Notes under the pieces: generated by a model
What the model saw: only the letters and a program-made list of their open reading frames with translations
Databases searched by the model: none
What the model was told of the DNA's origin: nothing
Program-made: the position numbers and the translations under genes
Shown: piece after piece, positions 1-8,779 of the stretch
Layout: every line of letters begins with the position of its first letter
How positions within the stretch are numbered: the first letter of the stretch is position 1
Assembly (NCBI RefSeq): GCF_017599305.1
Contig: NZ_JAGFWR010000029.1
Coordinates: 1 to 64,000, forward strand
From: Micromonospora antibiotica
GTDB lineage: Bacteria; Actinomycetota; Actinomycetes; Mycobacteriales; Micromonosporaceae
Direction: 5' to 3'
Length of the DNA stretch: 64,000 nt

Positions 1-116
1 GCAGGTGAGTGCAGGAACGGGTCACCCGGACACGCCGACGAATCCCCTAGAAGACACCACGGTCAGTCAGAGGGTGAGTCAGACCAGCCGGGTGACCCGC
101 TCCCACATCATCACTG

Positions 117-1280
117 TCAGAGGGCCAGGCAGGCGCTGGCGATGCTGCCCGTCGGTGGCGGCAGCAGGGTGGACGGGATCCCCTCGGCGGCCAGCGCGAT
201 CCGCAGCCGGTGCAGGTCGACGCCGAAACGCACCAGGTCGGGCTGGTCGACGGGAGTGGGTGCCGCGCCGAGCAGCAGACCGCTCGCCCCGACCGGCCAG
301 CCGTCGACGGTCGCGGCGAGACCGGCGCGTACCTCGTCGTCGGTGATCTGGGTGAACGTGGTGCCGGGGGCGACCACCTCGGCCACCGCGGCGATCGCCC
401 GGTCGACGGCCGCCGGGTCCACCGGTGCCTCACCACGGCCGTCGGCAAGCGTCGCGGCGGCGCGCATCCCGGCCGCCATCGCCTCGGCGGTGCCCAGTGA
501 GAACAGGTCCAACGCGCTCTCCCGCACCAGGGCGGCGGCTCCGGACCCGTCGTCGACCAGCCGGACCGCCGGCCGGTCGTCCCGGCCGCCGCCCCCGGCC
601 GGCGGGTGCGCCCGGCCACCGTCGGCCGGGGGCGACGACGCCGGCAGGTAGCCCCGGACCACCGCCACCGGGACCTGGTCGCATTTGCCCTTGATCAGCT
701 CGCCTGCGCCGGCCAGCTCGTCGACCACCGCCATCTGGGTCAGTTGCAGCTCGTTGCCGTAGGGGTCGACCTCGCCCCGGTGGTCCCGGATGGCGGGCAT
801 CCCGGCGACGCCGAGCGCCACGTCGGTCAGTCCGTTGCGCCACGGCCGGCCCATCGTGTCGCTGATGATCACCGCGACGTCGATCCGGTAGCGGTCCCGC
901 AGGGCGGCGCGTAGCGCCCGCGCCGACGCGTCCGGGTCCACCGGCAGCAGCACCAGCCGGGTCTTGTCGACGTTCGACGCGTCGATCCCGGCAGAGGCCA
1001 TCACGAAGCCGTGGTGGGTCTGCACGATCCGGGTCGCCCCCCGGCTGGCCACCACCCGGGCGGTCTCGGCGGCCAGCACCTCGTCCCGGGCGGCGAGCCG
1101 TTCCGGGCCGTCGGCCGGCACGTCCACCAGCCGGCCCTCCGCCTTGGACACGATCTTGCTGGTGACCACCAGCACGTCGCCGTCGCGCAACCACGGCGCG
1201 GCCGTGCCGATCAGCACCGCCAGGTCGTCGCCCTCGGTCACGTCGCCGATGCCCGGCACCGGCAGGATCTCCAGTCTCAC
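117..1280 (-). CDS. fbiB: Coenzyme F420-0:L-glutamate ligase FbiB, with shortened C-terminal region
   Basis: Adds L-glutamates to F420-0 in the last steps of coenzyme F420 synthesis. The GTG start at 1280 overlaps the fbiA stop (GTGTGA), which argues for translational coupling; the product is 387 residues. Residues 1-250 match the CofE ligase domain (MRLEILPVPGIGDV, SDTMGRPWRNGLTDVALG). A linker like that of mycobacterial FbiB follows (LVDDGSGAAAL, DLFSLGTAEAM). Mycobacterial FbiB is about 448 residues with a full nitroreductase-type FMN domain that reduces dehydro-F420-0. Here only about 100 residues follow the linker and most of that fold seems missing. The ligase call is firm; reductase activity is doubtful. 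Confidence 0.92.
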   Translation of the reverse strand: MRLEILPVPGIGDVTEGDDLAVLIGTAAPWLRDGDVLVVTSKIVSKAEGRLVDVPADGPERLAARDEVLAAETARVVASRGATRIVQTHHGFVMASAGIDASNVDKTRLVLLPVDPDASARALRAALRDRYRIDVAVIISDTMGRPWRNGLTDVALGVAGMPAIRDHRGEVDPYGNELQLTQMAVVDELAGAGELIKGKCDQVPVAVVRGYLPASSPPADGGRAHPPAGGGGRDDRPAVRLVDDGSGAAALVRESALDLFSLGTAEAMAAGMRAAATLADGRGEAPVDPAAVDRAIAAVAEVVAPGTTFTQITDDEVRAGLAATVDGWPVGASGLLLGAAPTPVDQPDLVRFGVDLHRLRIALAAEGIPSTLLPPPTGSIASACLAL

Positions 1281-2224
1281 ACCAGCTCCATCGCGGCCCG
1301 GACCATCGCCGTGGTCGCCGCCTCGTCGGTCATCCGCAGCGGGACCGCGCGGACGGTCACCCCCGGCACCGCCACCCCGTCGTCCTCCGGCGCGACCAGC
1401 CAACCGTCGAGCAGGCCACCCTCGCGGCGACCGCCGTAGAGCCGGCCCACCCCGGCGGCGCTGCACTCGACGTCGAGGACCTCCAGGCACCGGTCGGCCA
1501 TCCCGCGCACCGGTGCGCCGCCGATGATCGGCGACACCCCGACGACCCGGGCCGGACCGGTGGCGACCGCGTCGCGCAGGCCGGGCACCGCCAGCACCGG
1601 GGCGATGCTCACCACCGGGTTGCTCGGCGCGACCAGCACCACGTCGGCGGCGGCCAGCGCCTCGGCCACCCCGGGGGCCGGCTTGGCGGTGTCCGCGCCG
1701 ACGAAGACGAACCGGTCGGTGGGCACGCCCGCCCGGTACCGGACCCACCACTCCTGGAAGTGGATGGCCCGCCGCTCGCCGTCCAGGTCGACCACCGCGT
1801 GCGTCTCCAGCCGGTCGTCGGTGGCCGGCAGCAGCCGTACGCCGGGCTGCCAGCGGGCGGCCAGCGCCTCGGTGACCTGCGACAGCGGATACCCGGCATT
1901 GATCATGGTGGTGCGCACCAGGTGGGTGGCGACGTCCTTGTCGCCGAGGGAGAACCAGCCCGGCTCGGCACCGTACGCCGCCAACTCCTGCTTGATGGTC
2001 CAGCTCTCGCCGACCCGCCCCCACCCGCGTTCCGGGTCGGCACCCCCGCCGAGGGTGTACAGGACACTGTCCAGGTCGGGGCAGACCTTGAGTCCGTGCA
2101 GGTAGAGGTCGTCGCCGACGTTGACCACGGCGGTCACCTCGGCGCCCACCTCGCGGGCGTACGCCCGGACGCCGAGCAGGAATCGGGCACCCCCGATCCC
2201 GCCGGTCAGAACCACGATGCGCAT
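1277..2224 (-). CDS. fbiA: 2-phospho-L-lactate (phosphoenolpyruvate) transferase FbiA
   Basis: Transfers a phosphoenolpyruvate- or phospholactate-derived unit from its guanylated form to the deazaflavin FO, giving (dehydro-)F420-0. The N-terminus MRIVVLTGGIGGARFL is typical of the CofD/FbiA family, as is the 315-residue length. An upstream in-frame ATG at 2233 exists, but a GGGAGG ribosome site abuts it directly. The same site lies 9 bases before the ATG at 2224, so 2224 is preferred. It is the first gene of a two-gene operon with fbiB, joined by a 4-base overlap. It supplies the substrate for FbiB and uses FO made by fbiC about 1.2 kb away. Confidence 0.94.
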   Translation of the reverse strand: MRIVVLTGGIGGARFLLGVRAYAREVGAEVTAVVNVGDDLYLHGLKVCPDLDSVLYTLGGGADPERGWGRVGESWTIKQELAAYGAEPGWFSLGDKDVATHLVRTTMINAGYPLSQVTEALAARWQPGVRLLPATDDRLETHAVVDLDGERRAIHFQEWWVRYRAGVPTDRFVFVGADTAKPAPGVAEALAAADVVLVAPSNPVVSIAPVLAVPGLRDAVATGPARVVGVSPIIGGAPVRGMADRCLEVLDVECSAAGVGRLYGGRREGGLLDGWLVAPEDDGVAVPGVTVRAVPLRMTDEAATTAMVRAAMELV

Positions 2225-2322
2225 GTCGTCCATCCTCCCGTACGGGACGCGAGCCGCCGCCGGGCGGCCCGGGAGACTAGGCTCACGTCGGCATCTGTCC
2301 GTTTCGCCCCGAGGGAGAGTTC

Positions 2323-3228
2323 GTGACCAGCCCCGCCGAGCCCGCGTCGCACGACGCGTCGCAGGCCCGCCAGATCACCGCACCCCTGCGCGAACTCGCC
2401 GCGCTCGTCCTGCTCGGCGCGAACGCCGTGCTGCTCTTCGTCGGGTTCGTCCGGCTGCTCGTGCCGATGTCGGACTACAGCACCTTCTCGGGGCGGGCGG
2501 GGAGCGAGTTCTTCGCCTTCGTCGGTGTCGAGGCCACGGTGCTGCCGTTGCTGGCCGTGCTGCTGGTCACCCACCTCGCGCCGGTGTCCGGCCGGGCCCG
2601 GCAGTTCACCCAGGTCGCCCTCGCCGAGTACGCCTTCGGCGCCCTGTTCGGCGTGTTGACCTTCCTGATCTGGCTGGTCGGCCGGCTGGCCGAGGCCGAG
2701 GTGCTGGACGCCCTGCTCGGCATGTTGACCCGGGCGGCCTGGTTGGCGCTGTTCGGGATGGCCGCCTTCGTGGTCTACCGGATCTGGCGCACCCTCTACC
2801 ACGTCGCGAAGCCGAAGCCCCAGCCCGGCGTCTACGGTCAGCCGCAGCCCGGCTGGCCGCAGCAGCAGGGTGGCTACCCGGGCCAGGGCTACCCGCCCCC
2901 GGGTCACCCCGGTGCCGGGCAGTACGGCCAGCCCGGGTTCGCCCCGCCGCAGTCCGCGCCGTCGTTCGGTGCTGCTCCGCAGTCTGCCCCGCCGTTCGGG
3001 GCGCCGCAGTCCGCGCCGCCGCAGTCCGGGCCACCGACCGGCATCCCGCCGCAGTCGGCCCCACCGTTCGGGGCTCCGCAGTCCGCCCCGCCGTTCGGGC
3101 AGCCTCCGTCGGCCGACCCGACCCAGGCGATCCCGCGCCAGTCCACGGAGCCGACCACCGGCCCGGCCGACGCGGACGGGGACCGCACCCAGCCCTTCCG
3201 GCGGGACGATCCGAACACCCCGCACTGA
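2323..3228 (+). CDS. Four-helix membrane protein with Pro/Gln-rich tail, function unknown
   Basis: Starts at GTG after GAGGGAGAG and encodes 301 residues. Hydrophobic segments lie near residues 25-48, 67-88, 100-125 and 137-155, suggesting four membrane helices. A cytoplasmic or exposed tail from about residue 165 is rich in Gly, Gln, Pro and Ser, with repeated QSAPPFGAPQ-like units. A likely -10 (TAGGCT, 2277-2282) lies upstream, facing away from fbiA. Position between F420 genes suggests no clear role. No catalytic motif was seen and I do not recognise a named family. Confidence 0.8.
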   Translation: MTSPAEPASHDASQARQITAPLRELAALVLLGANAVLLFVGFVRLLVPMSDYSTFSGRAGSEFFAFVGVEATVLPLLAVLLVTHLAPVSGRARQFTQVALAEYAFGALFGVLTFLIWLVGRLAEAEVLDALLGMLTRAAWLALFGMAAFVVYRIWRTLYHVAKPKPQPGVYGQPQPGWPQQQGGYPGQGYPPPGHPGAGQYGQPGFAPPQSAPSFGAAPQSAPPFGAPQSAPPQSGPPTGIPPQSAPPFGAPQSAPPFGQPPSADPTQAIPRQSTEPTTGPADADGDRTQPFRRDDPNTPH

Positions 3229-3417
3229 GCCGCACCCGGCCGGGTCGGCCCGCGCCACGGCGTGAGCCCGACCCGGCCGGCGCGGTGCCACCAACCCGGG
3301 TCGGTCGGCGCGCTGCGACGCGAGGTGCCGACCCGGCCGGGACGGTGGTGCGGCAGCACCCGACGGGGAGATGTCACACCCGGCTCGCATGCCTGCCGGA
3401 TCGTCCCGGCCAGCGCC

Positions 3418-3423
3418 TAGGCT
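3418..3423 (+). promoter_or_regulatory. Candidate -10 element for leaderless fbiC
   Basis: TAGGCT lies 6 bases before the fbiC ATG, which has no ribosome-binding site. This is the spacing expected of an actinobacterial leaderless transcript starting at or near the start codon. The same hexamer occurs at 2277-2282 ahead of the membrane protein gene. Confidence 0.45.
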
Positions 3424-3429
3424 GGGCGG

Positions 3430-5952
3430 ATGGTTGACCGCACCGATCCCGGCCCGACCTCGGCGAGCGTGCGACGGGCGCTGCGCCGGGCCGCCACCGG
3501 GCGCGCGCTCGACGTCGACGAGGCCACCGCGCTGCTGACCGCCCGGGACGCCGACCTGGACGAGTTGCTCCGGATCGCCGGGGAGGTCCGGGATGCCGGG
3601 CTGCGCGACGCCGGCCGGCCGGGCGTGGTGACGTACTCGAAGAAGGTTTTCATTCCGTTGACCCGGCTCTGCCGGGACCGGTGCCACTACTGCACCTTCG
3701 CGACCGTGCCGCACCGGCTGCCGGCGGCCTTCCTGGAGACCGACGAGGTGCTGGCGATCGCCCGGCAGGGCGCGGCGCTGGGCTGCAAGGAGGCCCTGTT
3801 CACCCTGGGTGACCGGCCGGAGGAGCGCTGGCCGGCGGCCCGCGCCTGGCTCGACGAGCGCGGCTACGACTCCACGGTGGACTACCTGCGGGCCTGCGCG
3901 GTGGCGGTGCTGGAGGAGACCGGTCTGCTGCCGCACCTCAACCCGGGGGTGCTCTCCTGGTCGGAGCTGCAGCGGCTCAAGCCGGTCGCGCCGAGCATGG
4001 GGATGATGCTGGAGACCACCGCCACCCGGCTCTGGTCGGAGCCGGGCGGCCCGCACTTCGGCTCCCCGGACAAGGAGCCCGCGGTGCGGCTGCGGGTGCT
4101 CGACGACGCCGGCCGGGTGGGGGTGCCGTTCACCACCGGCATCCTGATCGGCATCGGTGAGACCCCGGCTGAGCGGGTCGACGCGCTGTTCGCGATCCGC
4201 CGCGCGCACCGGGAGTACGGCCACCTCCAGGAGGTGATCGTGCAGAATTTCCGCGCCAAGCCGGACACCGCGATGGGCGGCCTGCCCGACGCCGAGCTGC
4301 ACGACCTGGCGGCCACCGTGGCGGTGGCCCGGCTGCTGCTCGGCCCGAAGGCCCGGCTCCAGGCCCCGCCCAACCTGATCGAGGACGAGTACGACCTGCT
4401 GCTGCGGGCCGGCATCGACGACTGGGGTGGGGTCTCCCCGCTGACCCCGGACCATGTCAACCCGGAGCGGCCGTGGCCGCAGCTCGACGAGCTGGCCCGG
4501 CAGACCGAGAAGTCCGGCTTCACCCTGCGCGAGCGGCTGACGATCTACCCGGAGTACGTCCGGGCCGGCGATCCGTGGCTCGATCCCCGGCTGTCGCCGC
4601 ACGTCACCGCGCTCGCCGACCCGGCGACCGGGTTGGCCGTCGAGGCGGCCCGGCCGGTGGGCCGCCCGTGGCAGGAGCCGGAGGAGGTCTTCGGCGGCGG
4701 CCGGACCGACCTGCACGCCACCATCGACACCACCGGGCGCACCGACGACCGGCGGGGCGACTTCGACAGCGTCTACGGTGACTGGGCGGAGGTCGCCGGC
4801 AAGGTGAGCCCCGCCGCGTCGGGCGGGCCGGTGCCGGGTGCCGACGGTGACCTGCGGGCGGGGTTGCGGCTGGCGGCCGACGACCCGGCGGCGCTGTTGG
4901 AGCCCCGGCACGCCGACGCGGCGCTGGCGCTGTTCGGCGCGGACGGCCCGGCCCTGGACGAGCTGTGCCGGCTCGCCGACGACGTGCGACGGGACACCGT
5001 CGGCGACGACGTCACGTACGTGGTCAACCGCAACATCAACTTCAGCAACGTCTGCTACGTGGGCTGCCGGTTCTGTGCGTTCGCCCAGCGGGAACGGGAT
5101 GCCGACGCGTTCCGGCTGTCGGTGGAGCAGGTGGCCGACCGGGCCGAACAGGCGTGGGCGGCCGGTGCCGGCGAGGTCTGCCTCCAGGGCGGCATCGACC
5201 CGAAGCTGCCGGTGACCGGGTACGCCGACATCGTCCGGGCGATCAAGGCCCGGGTGCCCGGCATGCACGTGCACGCGTTCTCCCCGATGGAGATCGTCAC
5301 CGCCGCCGCCAAGGCCGGCGTGCCGGTGCGGGAGTGGCTGTCGATGCTGCGCGAGGCCGGCCTGGACACCATCCCGGGCACCGCCGCCGAGATCCTTGAC
5401 GACGATGTGCGCTGGGTGCTCACCAAGGGCAAACTGCCGGCCGCCGCCTGGGTCGAGGTGGTCTCGACCGCGCACGAGCTGGGCATCCGTTCCAGCTCCA
5501 CGATGATGTACGGCCACGTCGACCATCCCGGCCAGTGGCTGGCGCACTTCCGGGTCCTCGCCGGGGTGCAGGACCGCACCGGCGGGTTCACCGAGTTCGT
5601 GGCGCTGCCGTTCGTGCACACCAACGCGCCGATCTACCTGGCCGGCATCGCCCGGCCCGGCCCGACCTGGCGGGAGAACCGGGTGGTGCACGCGATGTCC
5701 CGGCTGCTGCTGCACGGGCGGATCGACAACATCCAGTGCTCCTGGGTGAAGCTCGGCGACGAGGGCACCGTGGCGATGTTGCAGGGCGGCTGCAACGACC
5801 TGGGCGGCACCCTGATGGAGGAGACCATTTCCCGGATGGCCGGCTCGGACAACGGTTCGGCGCGTACCGAGGAGCAGTTGCGGGCGATCGCCGCCGCCGC
5901 GGGACGTCCCGCACGCAAGCGGACGACCGCTTACGGTCATCCGTTGCGATGA
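3430..5952 (+). CDS. fbiC: Bifunctional FO synthase FbiC (CofG-CofH fusion)
   Basis: Two radical-SAM modules in one 840-residue chain join tyrosine and the diaminouracil intermediate of riboflavin synthesis into FO, the deazaflavin core of F420. The CofG half carries a CX3CX2C cluster at C81, C85 and C88 (LCRDRCHYC). The CofH half carries a second at C542, C546 and C549 (CYVGCRFC). Length and layout match actinobacterial FbiC. The gene is probably leaderless and is followed by a 13-bp hairpin. It works with fbiA and fbiB on the opposite strand to its left. Confidence 0.97.
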   Translation: MVDRTDPGPTSASVRRALRRAATGRALDVDEATALLTARDADLDELLRIAGEVRDAGLRDAGRPGVVTYSKKVFIPLTRLCRDRCHYCTFATVPHRLPAAFLETDEVLAIARQGAALGCKEALFTLGDRPEERWPAARAWLDERGYDSTVDYLRACAVAVLEETGLLPHLNPGVLSWSELQRLKPVAPSMGMMLETTATRLWSEPGGPHFGSPDKEPAVRLRVLDDAGRVGVPFTTGILIGIGETPAERVDALFAIRRAHREYGHLQEVIVQNFRAKPDTAMGGLPDAELHDLAATVAVARLLLGPKARLQAPPNLIEDEYDLLLRAGIDDWGGVSPLTPDHVNPERPWPQLDELARQTEKSGFTLRERLTIYPEYVRAGDPWLDPRLSPHVTALADPATGLAVEAARPVGRPWQEPEEVFGGGRTDLHATIDTTGRTDDRRGDFDSVYGDWAEVAGKVSPAASGGPVPGADGDLRAGLRLAADDPAALLEPRHADAALALFGADGPALDELCRLADDVRRDTVGDDVTYVVNRNINFSNVCYVGCRFCAFAQRERDADAFRLSVEQVADRAEQAWAAGAGEVCLQGGIDPKLPVTGYADIVRAIKARVPGMHVHAFSPMEIVTAAAKAGVPVREWLSMLREAGLDTIPGTAAEILDDDVRWVLTKGKLPAAAWVEVVSTAHELGIRSSSTMMYGHVDHPGQWLAHFRVLAGVQDRTGGFTEFVALPFVHTNAPIYLAGIARPGPTWRENRVVHAMSRLLLHGRIDNIQCSWVKLGDEGTVAMLQGGCNDLGGTLMEETISRMAGSDNGSARTEEQLRAIAAAAGRPARKRTTAYGHPLR

Positions 5953-5988
5953 CATCGAACCTTTCGCGCGTGCGGGCCGTACCAGTGT

Positions 5989-6026
5989 TCGCCGGCGGCG
6001 GTTGAGGCGAGGGCCGCCGCCGGCGA
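5989..6026 (+). terminator. Hairpin terminator after fbiC
   Basis: A perfect 13-bp G+C stem (5989-6001 with 6014-6026) encloses a 12-base loop, 36 bases after the fbiC stop. There is no U-tract, which is usual for actinobacterial terminators. Confidence 0.55.
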
Positions 6027-6078
6027 CCTCGCGCTCCACACCGCGCGCGCTCACGCGCCGCCGGAGGAAAGGTTCCCC

Positions 6079-6357
6079 ATGACGAGCGAAGTGCGGAAGC
6101 GTTCCTGGCCGCGACTGACCCGGCGGCAGACACTGACCGCTGCGGCGAGTGCCACGCTGGGCGCGGCGGCGCTGACGGTGACCGGCGTGTCGGCCGCGCA
6201 GAACTCCCCGTCGGCGAGCAGCGCGGAGGGTCCGATCGTGGTCCACCTGCGCGACGCCAAGTCGGGGACGTTGGACGTCTTCGTCGGTACGTCCCGGATC
6301 GAGGTACGTGACCGGGGGCTCGCGGACCGGCTCCGCCGGGCTGCCGGGCGCGGCTGA
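6079..6357 (+). CDS. Small secreted protein with twin-arginine signal
   Basis: ATG start 7 bases after GGAGGAAAGG; 92 residues. The N-terminus has a twin-arginine motif (TRRQTL, residues 14-19), then an Ala-rich hydrophobic stretch and a possible AXA-type cleavage site near VSAAQN. The mature part is only about 50 residues (VVHLRDAKSGTLDVFVGTSRIEV), likely a small beta-rich domain. It sits directly ahead of a DUF4331 gene in the same direction, suggesting a shared envelope role. Function unknown. Confidence 0.72.
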   Translation: MTSEVRKRSWPRLTRRQTLTAAASATLGAAALTVTGVSAAQNSPSASSAEGPIVVHLRDAKSGTLDVFVGTSRIEVRDRGLADRLRRAAGRG

Positions 6358-6536
6358 CCCCGTCTGCTGTCCGACGGCGGTCTGACCTGCCCGCCGTCAC
6401 CGGGTGGGGGTGACCCGCCCGCTGTCCCGGGTGGCCCTGAACCGCCCGCCCTCTTCCTCTTCACCGCCAGGCGCAGGCTCCCGCGCCCGGTTCGTCATGC
6501 CCTGACTCCTCATGATCCCGCAAAGGTTGGTCCGCC

Positions 6537-7934
6537 ATGTCGTCCCACCGCGAAGCACCGGAAATAAGCAAGGACCCGGTCGCCGACAGTTCCGACCTCT
6601 ACGCCTTCGTCAGCCCCGAACGGCCCGACTCGGTGACGTTGATCGCCAACTACGTGCCGTTGCAGCTCCCCTCGGGCGGCCCGAACTTCTTCGAGTTCGG
6701 CGACGACGTGCGGTACGAGATCCATATCGACAACGACGGTGACGGCCATCCCGACGTGACCTACCGGTTCGAATTCCGTACCGAGATCACGAACGAGAAC
6801 AGTTTTCTCTACAACACCGGGCCGATCGAGTCGCTGGACAGCAAGAACTGGAACCGGCGGCAGTTCTACAAGCTGACCCGGGTGACCGACGGCAAGGAGC
6901 ACGTGCTCGCCAACAAGCTGCCCTGCCCGCCGTGCAACGTGGGGCCGCTGTCCATCCCCAAGTACAACGACCTGGTCCGGCAGGCGACGTACAAGCTGTC
7001 GACGGGGGAGAAGGTGTTCGCCGGGCAGCGTGCGGACGGCTTCTTCGTCGACCTGGGCGCGATCTTCGACCTGGGTACGCTGCGGCCGTTCCAGCAGTTG
7101 CACGTGGCCGGCAAGAAGCTGTTCAAGACCGAGGGTGAGCCGGTCAACTCGGTGGACCGGATGAACGTGCACAGCATCGCGGTGCAGGTGCCGCTGAGCA
7201 AGGTCCGCCGCAGGTCCAACCGGTACGGCGTGGGCGACCGGGCCTCGACGATCGGGGTGTGGACGACGGCGTCCCGGCAGCAGGTGCGGGTGCTCGGCGA
7301 CCGGGTCGCCGCGGACGCCGCGATCGGCCCGTGGACCCAGGTGTCCCGGCTGGGCAACCCGTTGTTCAACGAGGTCATCGTGCCGATGTCCAAGAAGGAC
7401 CTGTGGAACACGCTGCCGCCGACCGAGGACAAGCGGTTCGCCCGGTTCGTCGAGCAGCCGGAGCTGGCGGCGTTGCTGCCGGTGCTCTACCCGGGGGTCT
7501 TCCCCAACCTGGACGCGCTGAACAAGTCCAAGAAGCCCCGGGCCGACCTGCTGGCGATCCTGCTCACCGGCATTCCGTCGGGGCTGATCGACGGCTTCAC
7601 CAACCTCACCGGTGACGTGCAGGCCGACATGCTGCGGTTGAACACCGCGATCAGGCCGAGCAGCAAGCCGAACCAGTTCGGGCTGCTCGGCGGGGACCTG
7701 GCCGGTTTCCCCAACGGTCGCCGGGTCGTCGACGACGTGGTGAGCATCGCGTTGCGGGCGGTGGCCGGGGTCACCGTGCCGCTGGTGGACAAGAAGTTCA
7801 AGCCGGACGCGGCGGCCGGTGCGGTCACCCCCGGCCTGAGCGCCGCCGACGTGACGGCGCCGTTCCTGCGGGACTTCCCCTTCCTCGGCACGCCGTACGA
7901 CGGGTTCAACAACCCGGCCGCGGCGAACTCCTGA
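6537..7934 (+). CDS. DUF4331 domain-containing protein
   Basis: 465 residues starting MSSHREAPEISKDPVADSSDLYAFVSP, the family's characteristic N-terminus; the body carries FEFGDDVRYEIHIDNDGDGHPD. An acidic Asp/Asn loop (DNDGDGHPD) could bind a metal such as calcium. DUF4331 proteins are predicted extracytoplasmic beta-rich proteins of unknown function. No signal peptide is evident at this start; the preceding small Tat-signal protein may be a partner. The ribosome site AAGGTTGG precedes the ATG. It is followed after 16 bases by a His-rich small protein, so the three genes (6079-8304) look like one unit. Confidence 0.88.
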   Translation: MSSHREAPEISKDPVADSSDLYAFVSPERPDSVTLIANYVPLQLPSGGPNFFEFGDDVRYEIHIDNDGDGHPDVTYRFEFRTEITNENSFLYNTGPIESLDSKNWNRRQFYKLTRVTDGKEHVLANKLPCPPCNVGPLSIPKYNDLVRQATYKLSTGEKVFAGQRADGFFVDLGAIFDLGTLRPFQQLHVAGKKLFKTEGEPVNSVDRMNVHSIAVQVPLSKVRRRSNRYGVGDRASTIGVWTTASRQQVRVLGDRVAADAAIGPWTQVSRLGNPLFNEVIVPMSKKDLWNTLPPTEDKRFARFVEQPELAALLPVLYPGVFPNLDALNKSKKPRADLLAILLTGIPSGLIDGFTNLTGDVQADMLRLNTAIRPSSKPNQFGLLGGDLAGFPNGRRVVDDVVSIALRAVAGVTVPLVDKKFKPDAAAGAVTPGLSAADVTAPFLRDFPFLGTPYDGFNNPAAANS

Positions 7935-7950
7935 CCGGACGGAGAGCGGC

Positions 7951-8304
7951 GTGAGCGGACACCACCACCACCATCATCACCAGTACGGGCCGACGGAGAG
8001 CGGCACGGTGATGCTCGACGTCGGTGGTGACACCGGTGCCCTGATCATCTATACCGGACGTGACCAGCACGGGCGGGAGATCGAGATCAGCCGGGTCGAC
8101 CAGGCCGGTGCGGTGCGGACGCACTCCGCCGTACGGGAGCGGATCGTCCGGGACGGGGTGTTCCACAGTGCGGTGTATCCGGACCTGACGTCGGGTGTCT
8201 ATACCGTCTGGTGGGATGAGGAGACGCCCGCCGGAACGATCTCCGTCAACGGGGGTTCGATCGCCGAATTCGTCTGGCCGACCAGCCCGTCAAGGTCGAC
8301 CTGA
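7951..8304 (+). CDS. Small protein with natural seven-histidine N-terminus
   Basis: GTG start after CGGAGAGCGGC; 117 residues. Residues 4-10 are seven consecutive histidines, then a compact beta-rich domain (TVMLDVGGDTGALIIYTGRD, then SGVYTVWWDEETPAGTISVNGG). The histidine run suggests metal binding such as nickel, zinc or copper, but no catalytic motif is visible. It lies 16 bases after the DUF4331 gene and ends just before a strong hairpin. Function unknown. Confidence 0.75.
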   Translation: MSGHHHHHHHQYGPTESGTVMLDVGGDTGALIIYTGRDQHGREIEISRVDQAGAVRTHSAVRERIVRDGVFHSAVYPDLTSGVYTVWWDEETPAGTISVNGGSIAEFVWPTSPSRST

Positions 8305-8329
8305 GCACCACGACAACCGTACCGACCCG

Positions 8330-8360
8330 AGCGCCCCGTCCACATTGTGGACGGGGCGCT
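8330..8360 (+). terminator. Hairpin terminator after the DUF4331 cluster
   Basis: A perfect 14-bp stem (8330-8343 with 8347-8360) with a 3-base loop follows the His-rich gene by 25 bases. It probably ends the 6079-8304 transcript. Confidence 0.7.
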
Positions 8361-8779
8361 GTCGGTATTTCCGGCTCGGTGAGCGATCCGGGCCCAACCG
8401 CGTTAACCTGTCCCCCACCATGCTCATGATCTTGATAGGACCGGCCGGCCGGAGCGCCCGACGGCGCTGTGCGGGAGCGTCCGGGGCGGCGACGCCACGG
8501 CAGAAATCTGGGGCAACTCGCCGGAGAGGGCGTTACTCGCCCGGGGTCTGAATCGATAGGGCAGGTTGCGAGGGCCGGGTGGTCCGGGTGACCGTCCGGT
8601 GGCGTGTCGGGAGGACGACTCCATTATCAAGTTCGGCTTGACGGCGCACGCATTACACGCGTGTAATTTCGATGGGGTTGTTCGCGCGGAACGCACAAAT
8701 AGGACCGGACGGACAAGCACGCCTTTCGCGTGGGGGGTTGCAGCGGCGGTGACGTCGGTGCGCGACAAGGAGGCATCTG
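8361..8779. other. Long leader region upstream of whiB
   Basis: About 420 bases with no convincing gene. It is less G+C-rich than its surroundings between about 8620 and 8700. It contains the palindrome at 8652-8667 and a strong ribosome site (AAGGAGG, 7 bases before the whiB ATG). Developmental regulators of this class commonly have long control regions. Confidence 0.5.
8652..8667. promoter_or_regulatory. Perfect 16-bp palindrome upstream of whiB, BldD-like half-sites
   Basis: ATTACACGCGTGTAAT is a perfect inverted repeat 113 bases before the whiB start. Each half (TTACAC / GTGTAA) fits the BldD half-site TnACnC / GnGTnA, but the spacer is two bases rather than the usual one. whiB is, from memory, a BldD target in Streptomyces. 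The assignment is an inference. Confidence 0.45.

Noticed and set aside
5..346. Small ORF at the left edge
   Set aside because: It runs antisense into fbiB and has no family features; bases 1-116 show nothing else I can support.
2206..6246. 1346-codon open frame on the minus strand opposite fbiC
   Set aside because: It is the antisense shadow of the fbiC and membrane-protein genes in high-G+C DNA; the translation is Arg/Gly/Pro/His-rich with no domain, while the plus strand encodes clear FbiC motifs.
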